From Mytilus californianus (lineage: Eukaryota; Mollusca; Bivalvia; Mytilida; Mytilidae), in the NCBI RefSeq assembly GCF_021869535.1, contig NW_026262712.1, positions 47,102,884-47,166,883 of the forward strand: a stretch of 64,000 nucleotides of DNA, in the 5' to 3' direction. How positions within the stretch are numbered: the stretch's first letter is position 1; every line of letters starts with the position of its first letter. A program made the translations under genes and the position numbers. This document shows, piece after piece, positions 50,478 through 61,660 of the stretch. The notes beneath the pieces are model-generated. The model did not search any database, was not told the DNA's origin, and saw nothing but the letters and a program-made list of their open reading frames with translations.

Positions 50478-50555
50478 ACCTACTGATGAGTCTTGAGTAG
50501 ACGAAAAGCGAGTCTGACGTACTTGATAAAAGCTAGTTATCGTTGATGAGTTTTT
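50478..50555 (+). repeat. Dispersed repeat family B fragment
   Basis: CTACTGATGAGTCTTGAGTA, GACGAAAAGCGAGTCTGACG, TACTTGATAAAAG: a diverged copy of the family B 3' part. Confidence 0.7.
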
Positions 50556-53500
50556 ACCTTTCTTCAAGCTTTCCTCACTTCAGAATAACAAAGTAATTGC
50601 ACACAATGCCTACAAGTATCACAATGTATGCAAAATGTGGCCATTTTAGTTCAAGCTCACACTCTTTTTTACCTATTTGGCATACACGTCTTATACAGAC
50701 ACAACTTTTCGCATGATCCTTATTTCATTTTTGCCAACTCTGAGTCCTGGCTAGTGATTTTGGTTTCTGAGAATCAACATCTTCTTTTCACACTTGTTTC
50801 ATTTTTTTCTTTCTTTTACTTTCTAACTCTTCCTCTTATTTTTTCTTACGTTCATTCTTTCTTTTGCATATTGGGAAAAATCTTTGCATATGAAGAATAA
50901 CAGAAAAAGAGCACACATTGCTGAAAAGAATTGTTCAATTAGTACAATTTGATTTCATTTTCAAAAGAAGAAAAATGGCTTTCCTATTCAATGACGGCAA
51001 ATATTTTTCGAAATGTAGACTTATACTGCACACCTACATATTTTTACTTGAAGGGCGAAATAGGTGGCGTCTTAATTTATGATGACACAAACTCTTTATC
51101 TACTGGTTGGTTTAGTTCTAACCCTTCTGAACAGATTATTGTCGGAAAACTTTTTCAGAACAGTCTGTTGAACAGTCCCCCTGACTCCTTTAGAACAATT
51201 ACTGAAAGAAGTGGTTCACCCTAGAATTATTAATTTGTATGCAATTTCTTTCTTTCTTTCTTTTTATCTATTTTGCGTTTACAAAAATGTACTTACAAGA
51301 GTAAACGTACGTTTACCTTCAACAGATTTACTCTTCGTCATCGCAGAAGTACACATGCAAGTAAACGTTTTTTTTGTCTAATGAAATTTTGAAGTAAACG
51401 CCATGTACACGTGGTGTTTACGCGAAGTCCACGTGAAATAAACGCCACATTAACTTTGTATGTCCGTGTACTTGTTATGCTTGATCTGCACCAACTGTAG
51501 TTTATGATGCTTGTGTTAGTTCCTTCCCATGCAGGTATCTAGATTTTTAACGGTCTCATTTGAATGCAATACTCAAGTTGTTCATTTAAGATGTATTGTA
51601 TTAATTCAGACTTTTAAGGAGAAATAACCGTAAATGACCGTGGTCTGATAAATTCCCGTGATCCCAAGAGTTTAGACTAGATCCTCACAAAACAGTAATG
51701 CTTATTTAGATGTATTTATTAATATCGATAGCACATGGGTTTGTTGTTATATTGGGAACATGTGTTCATGTTTACAATAATATTCAAAGTATTTTAGCAT
51801 AACAATAAGTCACCTTAACAAAGTTAAGAGTTTAAAGTTTCTTTGTATGATAGCACGGACTGGTCATTCGCGGTAAAAGTTTACATTGAAAATACATTTT
51901 CATAGTTTGACCATTCGAAGCTCAGTCTTAGTGCAGTAAAGTCCCCCCTCCCTTGTGAACATCTTTTGTATTAATTTATAATTATTGTAAACGCATTACG
52001 TTTTTCCTGCAGATCTTAAAAGAACATTTTGTAAATATTGTTTTGTGATATGAAAGATTTTATTTCATTATTTTTCATTGTAAATATGTTTGTAAGACAT
52101 GTATGCTGCAGCGGTCTTAGTGTGCTGGCAAAGTGATTGAGGACAGTTGTATTATTAGAAAATAAAACTTTGCTGCACTCGTCTAGGCGTGCTGTTTCCC
52201 ATAGATATGTGTTTGAGTTTTTGTTCATAAATACTTTATTTGCGTTTGAAGCCACGAATAAGAAAATAATGTTAATTGAAAGTTAACATAATTTTTACGT
52301 GCCTCGTACAAGCGGTTTTGCTTTAAAGGAGAATAGAAAGGCACTGCTGTCAAAGTTGATCTCTTCCATCCATTCATGTACTTATTCACTCGGTTTGTTA
52401 GTTCCTGGTCCACTTTTTCGTGATAAAGAGCTGACCAAATCGCCAAATGAAAGCATTTCTAGTCGTCGTAATTTACGTCATTCGTATGATTTGTTGTGGA
52501 AAGAACGAACGTCCTCCTATCTGATTTAACTTGTTTAGATAAATGTATAGGTGTTAAATAATTTTTAATGTTCAATTGCTGCCTTGAAGTTCTCTTTGAC
52601 CTTCTGCTCCGTGAATACCATTTCTAGTTTCATGTCCGCTGACATATAATTAGTTTCATGTCCGCTGACTTATAATTATTACGTTTGATGGTCTTGAATG
52701 TTGAACGATGTATGTATTCACTCTGGTCGCTCGGTTTGTCTTTACCATCCCTTCTTTGGAAAACAATTTCACCCCTTTCTTTTTCTTCTCCAAAGCATCC
52801 AATATTCATTCCTGGATGGTGCCTTGACGGACATTGAAAAACCATGTTTACATCATAAGCTTAAAGGGTTTATATTTCCCGTGCTAAATACCGTTTATTA
52901 TCGATGACTCCACCACTAACTTCGCCAATTCATTTCTTTAGAATCTGGCATTGTTTGTCAAACCTCATTTCTTATCAAAACTTTTAGCAGCTTCCTCATG
53001 AAGACCTCATATCTGTTGAACTTCCGATTGGTGTTTTCTCGAGAAGAAGATCAATCAAATATTCAAACTATTACTTTCATTTGAAGAAGGTACATAATTA
53101 TTACTGTCTTTTTAAAGGAGGTAATTAACCACTACTGTATATTTAAAAATGGTACTTAACTGAAATTGCTTATCCAAGATTTTCATGCTTTTAAATGTAA
53201 TATATTAATGTTTTTAAATGAAGAATAAAACCAATCGGTCACCATAAAATGTTTTCAGGAAGTATACGATACACCAAGTATCTTATAATTGTATTGGATT
53301 GATAATTTAATATTTTCGACAAGTAAATAGTTAAGGATACTGAAATAGTGTGAACATATTTCAAAAAGTTATGTTATTGTGTAGTTTTTAGCAACCCCTT
53401 AACGACTATCGGTTTTGTTTCTAAGGAAAATGCAGGTTGAAATGATCCTTATTATTATAAGTAGAATTACTAAAAGCGCACAAAATATTTGAATTTATTT

Positions 53501-53972
53501 TCTATAGATATCAAAATAAGTTATATAATCGTTTTTAAGGAATATCGTTCTTTTTAATACTTGAATGAAAACGTCAAAACATGTGGTTGCTTGGCAACAT
53601 TTTGATTAATACGTTTTTTGCATGCAGTCTTTAACATGTAACATTTAACCACTGTATCTATTGGAGTGTTTGGTAACACTTATCATTATAATTTAGTTGA
53701 TATTGATGCCTAATTCTAGATTATATGCATTTAGTAGATGATATCTTTTTTTTTTATATATTCCTAAAATCCGTTGCTATGAAATTAACCATGCATGCTA
53801 ATTAAATTCTCAACAGAGACGAATACGTATACAATTATTATATATTTAAAGATGGGCAACAAATAGCTTTATGATATATGTCCGTTAATCTTGTGAATCG
53901 GGGAAGTATATTTGAAAAAAAAATATTCGCTATTTTTAGTTAGCATTTTGAACATAGGTTTGGAAAAATAAA

Positions 53973-53976
<4 letters not shown>

Positions 53977-54023
<47 letters not shown>
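53977..54023. repeat. (CT)n microsatellite
   Basis: Uninterrupted CT dinucleotide run of roughly 47 bp within the Mab-21-like gene's intron. Confidence 0.95.
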
Positions 54024-54026
<3 letters not shown>

Positions 54027-54485
54027 ACCATTTTTTTAAATACTCAGATGTCGTTTGATTAACAGGGAGCCGATAAAACCTCTCACTCAGACTAATTCTA
54101 TGGACCGTCGTCACACTCGAAGTGAAGTTAAAGCTGAAGTTCCTTTTTGTCACTTTGCGATATATACCAGGAATAACAGGACTGTTATAATTAAAACTTG
54201 GTTGTAAATACCCATGAAATATACTAGGTGGTGTAATTTAGTACGCAAAACAATTACTCTAATTGCTACAACGTCATTGGAGGATTGTCATTTTGTTTAA
54301 ATAGCTTTTCTTGTTGACTTATGACATTGCGATCAAAACAAGCAAGACCAGGTGCGTCGGTATGGTAAGAGCAAAAACAAAAACACGAACTTGCATCGTT
54401 TGCTTTTGGTTTTGTAAAGTATGTTTATGGTTTTGAGTTATGAATAAATACATTCATTCTACTTTTTCGTAATATAATATGTCAC

Positions 54486-54659
54486 CTGGTGTAACTGTTC
54501 CTTCCCATGCACTCCCAACTGCATAATAGGTACATGGGCTTACAGAAGTGTAAATAATCTCCGACTTTATGCATGCTTGTTGACAACTCTTTCTATAAGC
54601 ATCTTTCGCTCCAATTAAATCAAGAATATTAAATAACCAAATGCTATCATTCTCTTCGT
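54486..54659 (-). CDS. Mab-21-domain / cGAS-like receptor protein, upstream exon with GS...EG motif
   Basis: A 174-nt minus-strand exon between acceptor AATATTTTCAG (AG at 54661-54660) and donor CCAG/GTGACA. It encodes EENDSIWLFNILDLIGAKDA, a Cys-containing segment YRKSCQQACIKSEIIYTSVS, and PCTYYAVGSAWEGTVTP, ending with the first base of a Gly codon. The terminal exon at 49857 starts with GT, so the join restores Gly and reads TPG-VKTNHDAIIC. GSAWEG matches the G-S-x-x-E-G nucleotide-binding signature of Mab-21/cGAS-like nucleotidyltransferases, and INxLDLIG is common just before it in bivalve members. The exon starts two bases into a codon, so at least one more exon with the start codon lies further upstream; I did not find it. 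Confidence 0.83.
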
Positions 54660-54812
54660 CTGAAAATATTTGTAATTGGAAATATATTAAGAATGTTATC
54701 CATAACCCAAAATTAATGACAAAATATATAATACATACAATATTGTCTCTATACGGTAAATAATAAAAAAAAAGCTGTAGATACTTTCAGTTTTAACTAT
54801 CACGCTGACTTC

Positions 54813-54925
54813 GATGACACTTTATTAGACATGTTAGATAAATGTTTACAATTGACAATTGAGAGTCGAGACATTTAAATAAGGGATCAGCTCAAAAGTA
54901 TGAATTTCATTATTGAATTACTCGG
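54813..54925. repeat. Inverted repeat, left arm (partner at 58466-58597)
   Basis: ATGACACTTTATTAGACATG, TTAGATAAATGTTTACAATT, GAGAGTCGAGACATTT, AGGGATCAGCTCAAAAGTAT. The reverse complement of 58466-58597 reads the same with small indels. Confidence 0.85.
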
Positions 54926-54971
54926 GACATAAATAGCTTTTATAACATTGCAACTAATAAATATAAAATAA

Positions 54972-55715
54972 TTAGGTCTATCCACTTTTCCGTGGAAAGA
55001 CCTAATGATTTTGTTCTGATTATTATTAATTGTTTTTCCCCCGCCTAATTTTTTTTCTTGTGCAGTATTTTTATTTCACAAGATGTCGCTTACATATTTG
55101 GTTTATGATATCAAACAGTTTATACGCTTTTGAAACTGACCCTGTTTAACCGAACACTTTTTCTTGTAAGAATCTCCCCAAACACTGTTTTTCTTGTGTC
55201 CACTACTCTTTCAAAATCGTAAAAGATTGCGACAAATTTATTTTACCAAATTGCTCTTTATATCTACAGGATTAGGATGATCTTTTGGACCGAAGCTATC
55301 CTGAGACTCCATATTAGAGCTATTTCCCCTTATGCATTTGATATGTAACTGGTAAACCATAAGTGATGGAGACCTAGGGTCTTTTGATTTGAGGTCCTTG
55401 GTCCCAAAAAAAGAAAATTAGGTCAAGGTCAAAGGTCAAGGTCATGGTCTTAATGTTTACATTATGTTCATATCGCTTCTTCCCAGAAAGAGTTATAGAT
55501 ATCGACAAAACAATTTAACCAAAATGTTTGTCACGACATGACCTATCTGGAATTTTTTTGTCAAAATGGTACGCGTCATTTTATTGCAGGGTCAATGACC
55601 CTGAAATGGTCAAATCAACAAATTACTAAAACTTCAAACTTTGCAGCTATCATGTTGTAAATGTATCTTATCTCAATTATCAACCAAAAGGTCTACCACT
55701 AAACTCCCCCCCTTT
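54972..55715 (+). repeat. Dispersed repeat family G with terminal hairpin
   Basis: Begins with the hairpin GGTCTATCCACTTTTCCGTG / GAAAGACC (54976-55003). It continues with CAAGATGTCGCTTACATATT, GAAACTGACCCTGTTTAACC, CGAAGCTATCCTGAGACTCC, GTCAAGGTCAAAGGTCAAGG. I recall this sequence as a full-length repeat in mussel genomes. Non-coding. On the minus strand the hairpin is followed by CTAAT, which would suit a Helitron-like end, but that is only a hint. Confidence 0.7.
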
Positions 55716-56593
55716 TTTTCCAAATTTTTTTTTTAGTTATCCCATTTCTATGAAATGAAAATCGCCTTCAGTCCAATACATTTTACTGTAAAAATCCAAT
55801 CCTTCTTATGTACAAACTTCTGAAATAGAAATCCATCTCTGCAAAAATCTGCTTCAATTCATGTATTTTCTGAAATTAATCGATAAACGTTTTATTAAAG
55901 TACTATAACAACAGCATTATTTTTGTGAGGTTGCAATGAATGAAGACTCGTGATCAGCTATTAGACAATGTAAAATGAATCAAAAAAATATATTCCCGTT
56001 ACCACTATAAATACACGGTGCGGTCCGCTTGACGACCTGAACTGGATTGTGTAATTAAAATCAATGACATAGAAATCGCTCCAAAGTTCGTAAATATTAG
56101 TGAAATCCTACAATCAAATTTCTAAACATGCATTAAAATACAAATCTGTGCTCCCGTTAATATGTGTACGAAAAAAGAATGCATGTTCAGACATCAATTA
56201 CTTGTACAAAATAAAATGAATAGTTATCGTGTTACTCTTGTGGTCTGTTCAACGGTCTCCCCTAAAAGGAATTAATATCCAGACATATAAATACGAACAT
56301 CACATGACTTCACAAAAACCACCGCGCGCGCGGACCTTATTTTAAAATTAAAACATTCCTCATCCAAATATAGAAAATTATTACTCAGTTTTCCTACAAA
56401 TTCAAACAAAATGCACACACAACAAATAAATAAAACATGAAGTCCGAGAATATAGAGAAAATTTATAAAAAGAAGATGTAAGCATTATTTTTATTAAGGC
56501 ATCCAGGGCGTCCATTTGGCTGTGCTGGATATATAACTAGACAGCCACGTTCAATCAAAATGGGGACGTTAAATCAGAGTGCCATGTAAAATT

Positions 56594-56868
56594 TTAATTA
56601 ATCAACTATTCAATCAATTAGTCAATCAATCAATCAATCTATCTATCAATCAATCAATCAATCAACAAATCAATCAATCAATTAATCATGCAGGTGTCGG
56701 GTCCATGTGTTTAATAGGGGACGAGGGATCTTCCTTTGTTTTTCGCTTGTTCCTAGAGGCCCGGTCGCATGTGTTTAATCAGTCAACAAATTTAATTAAT
56801 CAATAAAAAAATAAATAAATCAATCAATCAACCAACCGACCAACCAACCAACCAATCAACCAATCAAT
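56594..56868. repeat. CAAT/AATC tetranucleotide microsatellites
   Basis: Runs of CAATCAATCAAT with variants at 56600-56685 and 56765-56868 (including CCAACCAACC), separated by a non-repetitive segment. The 75-residue Asn/Gln/Ser-rich frame over them is repeat translation. Confidence 0.9.
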
Positions 56869-57424
56869 ACATCATGTTTTGTAGGGGAAAGGCTGTTTAC
56901 AATTGTTTTCGAAACAATTGATTTATATTTGTTTTTGAAAATTGTTGTATAGCAAACAACTGGAAATATTAGTCATTCCATATTTTCTAAATCAAACATG
57001 CTTTTTGGTTGATTGCTTGTTTGATAAACTGCTTGTATAATATATAAGTTTCAAATTCTTCATATCGATGGGTTGGTTGGTCCTTAGGTGTATTGATTAA
57101 TAGGTTGATTGGCTGATTGAATGATTTATTGATAGACAAATTGCATAACGTAAAGATACACATAATTTATATTGAGTAATTGATTGTTTGTTTGCAAACA
57201 GTGACGAATATTCAACGAACATTCTGTGTTAAATATTCCCACTCCTGCTACAAAAAGAGGTTAAAAAAAAAGAAAATACGAGGGAATTTTCAGAATCACA
57301 TAAAACAACAAAACAAAAGTTAAGATCCAGGTCCGATTTTAAATACAATGAAATCAAAATGCATACACAACAAGTATACATACCACTGTCCCAGGTTAGG
57401 TGGAAAGTTTGGCAAAAGCAAACT

Positions 57425-57735
57425 ACTTTAACCTCGCCACATTCTGTATGTGACTATACTAAGTCAGGAGGAGCCTGAGTTCAGTAGTTGTCGTTGGTTC
57501 ATGTCGGTCATATTTGTTTTTCGTATACTGTTTTCTTATAAAGTAGGCCGCTATTTTCCTTAATTGAAATGTTTTATATTTTTCATGTCGGGGCCTTTTA
57601 TAGCCGACTATACGGTATGGGTTTTTCTCATTGTTGAAAACCGTACGGTTGCCTATAATTGCTTACAATCACTTCATTTGAACTTTGATGGATAGTTGTC
57701 TCATTGGCAATCATACCACATCTCTTTTTTGTATA
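57425..57735 (+). repeat. Short interspersed repeat family A, copy 8
   Basis: CAGTAGTTGTCGTTGGTTCA, TTTTCATGTCGGGGCCTTTT, GACTATACGGTATGGGTTTT, ACTTCATTTGAACTTTGATG, CATTGGCAATCATACCACAT. Close to copy 4. Confidence 0.85.
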
Positions 57736-58465
57736 TACACAAATAAAATTCCGAGAATCCCTATAGAAAAAAAAAATGGAAATTCATAAAGGTAGAATTA
57801 AAGATATTTTTTGAGGGGGTGTTAATCTTTGCATGTTCCCATTGAAATTATATAGGAATATATAAGGATTTTTTTTTTGAAACGAGAGAATTAGAGGAGT
57901 GTTCAATCCTGTAGTTTATCGGCATAGAAATATCATGACTTAAATACAAAAAGACATGTTGCACTGATCCGGAAACGTGTAATTTAAGGGGATCTTGGCC
58001 CTACCTTTTTGTTCTGTCTGTTTTTAGGAACCGAACCTGTGTATGTTTTAATTGAGGAACCTGTTTCCTGCCTGCCCCTTTATTTGGAGCACGGTGCACT
58101 TATCATTCCATGAGTAAAGAATTTGCGTAGATTGTTTTTCACTGGACGTCACAGTAACAATCAATTAATCAATTAATCAATATAAAATGTCCGTCACTTT
58201 CCGTAACTGTCAATCAATACATCATTCTATCAAGCAGACAAACCAAGCAAATCAATCGATTAATGAATTCGAGATTCGTCACATTTGACAGTATCCAAAA
58301 TTTCAACCAATCAATAAACCAGTTTTTTGATAACTTGATGTTATGCAACCAATTTACCAACTATCCAACCAACTTACTAATAATCATTTGTTACAAAAGG
58401 TGGAAAGACCTTCATACCCAAAAGTTTATATTTATTTGAAGCCATGTTAGATACGCCATTGGTGT

Positions 58466-58597
58466 GCCGAGCTGATCAATAATTAAATTGATACTTTTGA
58501 GATGATCCCTTTTTAAAATGTCTCAACTGTAGACTCTCGACTCTCGAGTGTCAATTGTAAACATTTATCTAACATGTCTCATATTACACAGTGTCAT
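58466..58597. repeat. Inverted repeat, right arm
   Basis: Contains GACTCTCGAGTGTCAATTGT, AAACATTTATCTAACATGTC and GTGTCAT, complementary to 54813-54925. The pair encloses about 3.5 kb. Confidence 0.85.
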
Positions 58598-58599
58598 AA

Positions 58600-59200
58600 G
58601 AACAATCAAACGTTATAATGCAAGGCACTTGTTTCATGATAAACACATGTAACTTGGCTACCAATTGCGTTACAAATACCACCGTCAGTTCATTTTTAAA
58701 CATCAACCTAACTACACTATTAATATGTTTCTTAACATAACAAAGAATACACAATTTTGTATTGTCCATATTTAATTCAACACTTTTTATATTCAATTTT
58801 AAATCGAGATTTAAAGAATATCCACCAAACAAAATTTTCAATGTTTTTTTTTATTTAGATGGGAACAAGAAGTGAAAATTTAAAGTGAACATTCTGATAA
58901 CTTTCAAAGGAACTTTACAACTTAATAGAATTTCTATTATGACCCTGTCGCCCAAGGACCTTCATAATTTTATTTTTTATATTCTATTTGAGTACAATAA
59001 AATTAGTTGAATTTGAATTCAAAATTTTTAGAATAGTTTAGCCTTACAAATTGCTGGTAGTGGTATTGCATTGCATGGTGTCTTTAAATATGTTCTTTTC
59101 GTATTAAACGTCTTAGATCAACGCTTCTTTACTATCATTAATCGGATTATTCTGTATACATAGTCAGGTTTATTTTGCAATTGAATTTCTTTGCGAATGT
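58600..59200. other. Non-coding DNA, no gene seen
   Basis: AT-rich; the minus frame at 58584-58841 has no recognised domain. Confidence 0.35.
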
Positions 59201-59204
59201 AACT

Positions 59205-59332
59205 ATGCTCTTCAACTTCTTACTTTATTTGGCCTTTCAAACTTTTTTGATTCGAGCATCACAGATGAGTCTTATTAGACAAAACGAGCGTCTGGCGTAC
59301 AACATTTTAATCTTGGTATCTATGATGAGTTC
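59205..59332 (+). repeat. Dispersed repeat family B fragment
   Basis: GCTCTTCAACTTCTTACTTT, TTCGAGCATCACAGATGAGT, CGAGCGTCTGGCGTACAACA, TTTTAATCTTGGTATCTATG. The minus-strand frame at 59237-59518 overlaps it and is not called. Confidence 0.85.
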
Positions 59333-59519
59333 ACACATGTGCACCTGACACAACAACTGCTTCAACAGAGATATCTGGAAGAAGGATTGAACAACATGTT
59401 GAAATTGACACATTGGAGGTTTACAGTCATAATCATGAAATGATTGACAAATACTATATTCCAGTGTATTGACAAGGTGTTTTCGCTGTCTAAAACCTTC
59501 TAATACTAAAATAGTCATC

Positions 59520-59645
59520 CGATCTGTAAATTAACCGATTGTGAATTATTCCTGAGTGTGGCATGTTGGCTGAGTGTGAATTTGCATGGCTAGTGCTGCA
59601 AAGACAGCAGGAGATCCTTACCCGGCCCCACTTCTTTTAGAGTTT
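59520..59645 (+). repeat. Dispersed repeat, family D-related fragment
   Basis: GATCTGTAAATTAACCGATT, TTATTCCTGAGTGTGGCATG, GCAGGAGATCCTTACCCGG, parallel to 41310-41420. Confidence 0.6.
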
Positions 59646-60654
59646 ATGCCATTCCCAAAGTTTTATTTGTTTACCATGACTGTATCTTCTTAATGTATTT
59701 ATGATATTTCAACAAAGAAAGGCAAACTACTACTGCTTTTAATATATTTTTATTTTGAAGCAGTGTCCACATGTAAGAAGGCTGTAATATTAAGCAACTT
59801 GAGTTTGTTTGAATCAAGTTCGAAAACATTACTTCAAGCTTTTTTGGAAACTCATAGCTCTAGACTCTCATGACTAGGAGGTTTTGATATCAAAGAACAC
59901 TTAAGTTGCAACATATTTTCTAACTTCTAGTCTTGGATCTAAGCTAAAGCTGAGTCATTGGATAGATTTTTTATTTGCTTAATCAAAACAAAATAAAAAT
60001 TTTGCAGAAAATGAAAATATCACTTTATCAATGTCAGTCATCCGAAGCGCCTCTCTGTCTTACCCTTCAACAGAAGCGCTCAAACTTAAACATTTAATAG
60101 CTAGGATTGTATGAACAGGTAGACAAGTTAAGAGCTTTTTGACCAAAAGGTACATGAACAGAATAGAATTTCAAATAAAAAGTAGAAAAAGAATACATCA
60201 ATCCAGCAGTTATATTAACATTTTTCTCAGCTGCGAAATCTTCTTTGGATAGATGTTTTATAATGAAAGTTAGATATTGTAAAGAAAACAACTGAATGAA
60301 ATTTAAAATGATAATGAATAATTATAATATAATGCGAAATATATTCCTGCAACATGAATTCGTGGAAAAAAATAAAGTCAATTATAGATATACTACCTGT
60401 TTTTCGACTACGCTTGAACTCTTGTGCATTCCTGCAAGACGAAGGCTTATCTTTCTGATAGTTTAGTTGCACAATCCGGTCTTTTGTTTCTGTGAAAAGA
60501 GAGAGAAAATACCATTTGGGCAATCTTTGTGGAAGAATAATCATATATCAATACATTTTAATCCACAACAGAATACCAAACAATAGACACAGTTACACTT
60601 GTATACAAATTTGTCCGCCACTTCTTAAAGTCAAACATGTTCCCGTAAAATTTT
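59646..60654. other. Mostly non-coding; one exon-like interval on the minus strand
   Basis: On the minus strand 60494-60399 is bounded by a strong acceptor (TTTCTCTCTCTTTTCACAG) and a possible donor (AAACAG/GTAGTA). Only one frame is open (TKDRIVQLNYQKDKPSSCRN...). It does not join in frame to the nearest upstream donor (GTAAGTATG at about 60778), so no gene is called. Confidence 0.25.
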
Positions 60655-60750
60655 GTGTCACAATTTCCTCGGTTTTGGTTTGTGACCCGGATTTGTTTTC
60701 GCTTAATCGATTTATGACTATTGAACACCAGTATACTACTGTTGACTTTA
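60655..60750 (-). repeat. Dispersed repeat family E fragment
   Basis: On the minus strand: CAGTAGTATACTGGTGTTCA, ATAGTCATAAATCGATTAAG, ACAAATCCGGGTCACAAACC. It matches the start of the family E copy at 40606-41065. Confidence 0.75.
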
Positions 60751-60961
60751 TTTGATACATTTGACGGCATACTTACATTAGAATTGTTGCTTGACGTCAG
60801 ACGGTCAATCGGAGACAGATCTAAGATCTTTCGGATCAAATCCAGCAGAATACCTAATAGTGTAAATACTAGATAATGATGATGATCATGATGATGATGG
60901 TAATGGACGGCTATTAAACTTCCAGCGGAAAATTAAATTCATATTCAGGAAGAAACCAGGT

Positions 60962-61180
60962 TTATGTAATAGGAATATTTACTATATTTGTACTAGACCG
61001 ACATGCTGAGCGGGATTTTTTACATTCTAGTTCACAAGGTCGACAGAAAAGCATGCAATCATACCCGGACACATTAATATGGCTCTGAGCCGACAAGTCC
61101 TTGTTCTTACTCCTTAATAGCGCCTGTTTAGTACTTCGGTACTGACATGATTTATAACAATTCTTTCTAAAATTGTCCAT
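60962..61180 (-). other. Unidentified Cys-rich reading frame, probably not a gene
   Basis: An ATG-initiated 72-codon frame with the cysteine cluster YDCMLFCRPCELECKKSRSA. Its first 10-15 codons lie in a repeat segment that recurs at 61497-61560 (AAAATTGTCC, AAATTTATAAATTATAAAGA), so the start is probably repeat-derived. No domain recognised and no clear splice sites. Confidence 0.15.
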
Positions 61181-61660
61181 TTATAAATTTATAAATTATA
61201 AAGAAACTAAGATTTCAACTCAATATTAATACACTCAGGTGGTGTTGACCTCAGATGGATTTGGCGTTTCTTATGTGTCTTATTTGATAATGTAGCTCTT
61301 CAACTGTTTAGGTTCTTATACACACTTGGCTTTCAAATATTCGGCTTTGAGCTTTCCTGATAAAAGTGAATCCAGAAAAGCGCTTCGGACGCATAGAATT
61401 TATAAAGTGATGTTTTCATTTTTCACAGCACTAGGTCGATACCGCTGCTGGAAGACTATCAGTCCCCGGAAATATTACCAGCTCAGTAGTCATGATTTAT
61501 AACTAACCTTTCTAAAATTGTCCGTTTAAAAATTTATAAATTATAAAGAAACTAAGGTTTTAACTATCTCAGACAAAGTTGACTTTGGTTCGGTTTTTAT
61601 ACATCCTGATGAAGATTAATCCAGAAAAGTGCTTCGGACGCTTGCAATTTATAAGTTTTG
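61149..61660 (+). repeat. Dispersed repeat family C, two tandem partial units
   Basis: The order TGATTTATAAC, AAATTTATAAATTATAAAGA, AACTAAG, then TCCTGATRAAAG-TGAATCCAGAAAAG, CGCTTCGGACGCA occurs twice (61149-61430 and 61489-61655). Between them is CTAGGTCGATACCGCTGCTG, GACTATCAGTCCCCGG, a step I recall from a widespread mussel repeat. Confidence 0.75.

Larger units (their letters stand above)
49858..54485 (-). other. Intron of the Mab-21-like gene (4.6 kb)
   Basis: Donor CCAG/GTGACA (intron starts at 54485 on the minus strand) and acceptor TTTGACAG/GTG (ends at 49858). It contains a family B fragment (50478-50555), a GTAAACG-rich patch (51290-51440), a 25-bp duplication TTAGTTTCATGTCCGCTGAC (52627-52678) and a CT microsatellite (53977-54023). 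Short frames inside (for example 50628-51224, 52016-52907) overlap on both strands and are not supported. Confidence 0.75.

Noticed and set aside
50628..52907. Several short frames on both strands
   Set aside because: They fall in the intron of the Mab-21-like gene, overlap each other in opposite orientations and show no recognised domain.
56579..56806. Asn/Gln/Ser-rich frame
   Set aside because: Produced by CAAT/AATC microsatellites.
60399..60841. Two minus-strand exon candidates with good splice sites (donor GTAAGTATG near 60778; acceptor TTTCACAG at about 60495)
   Set aside because: The frames do not join (a stop appears in the required phase), and the interval between them is partly a family E repeat. 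Kept only as an exon-like interval at low confidence.
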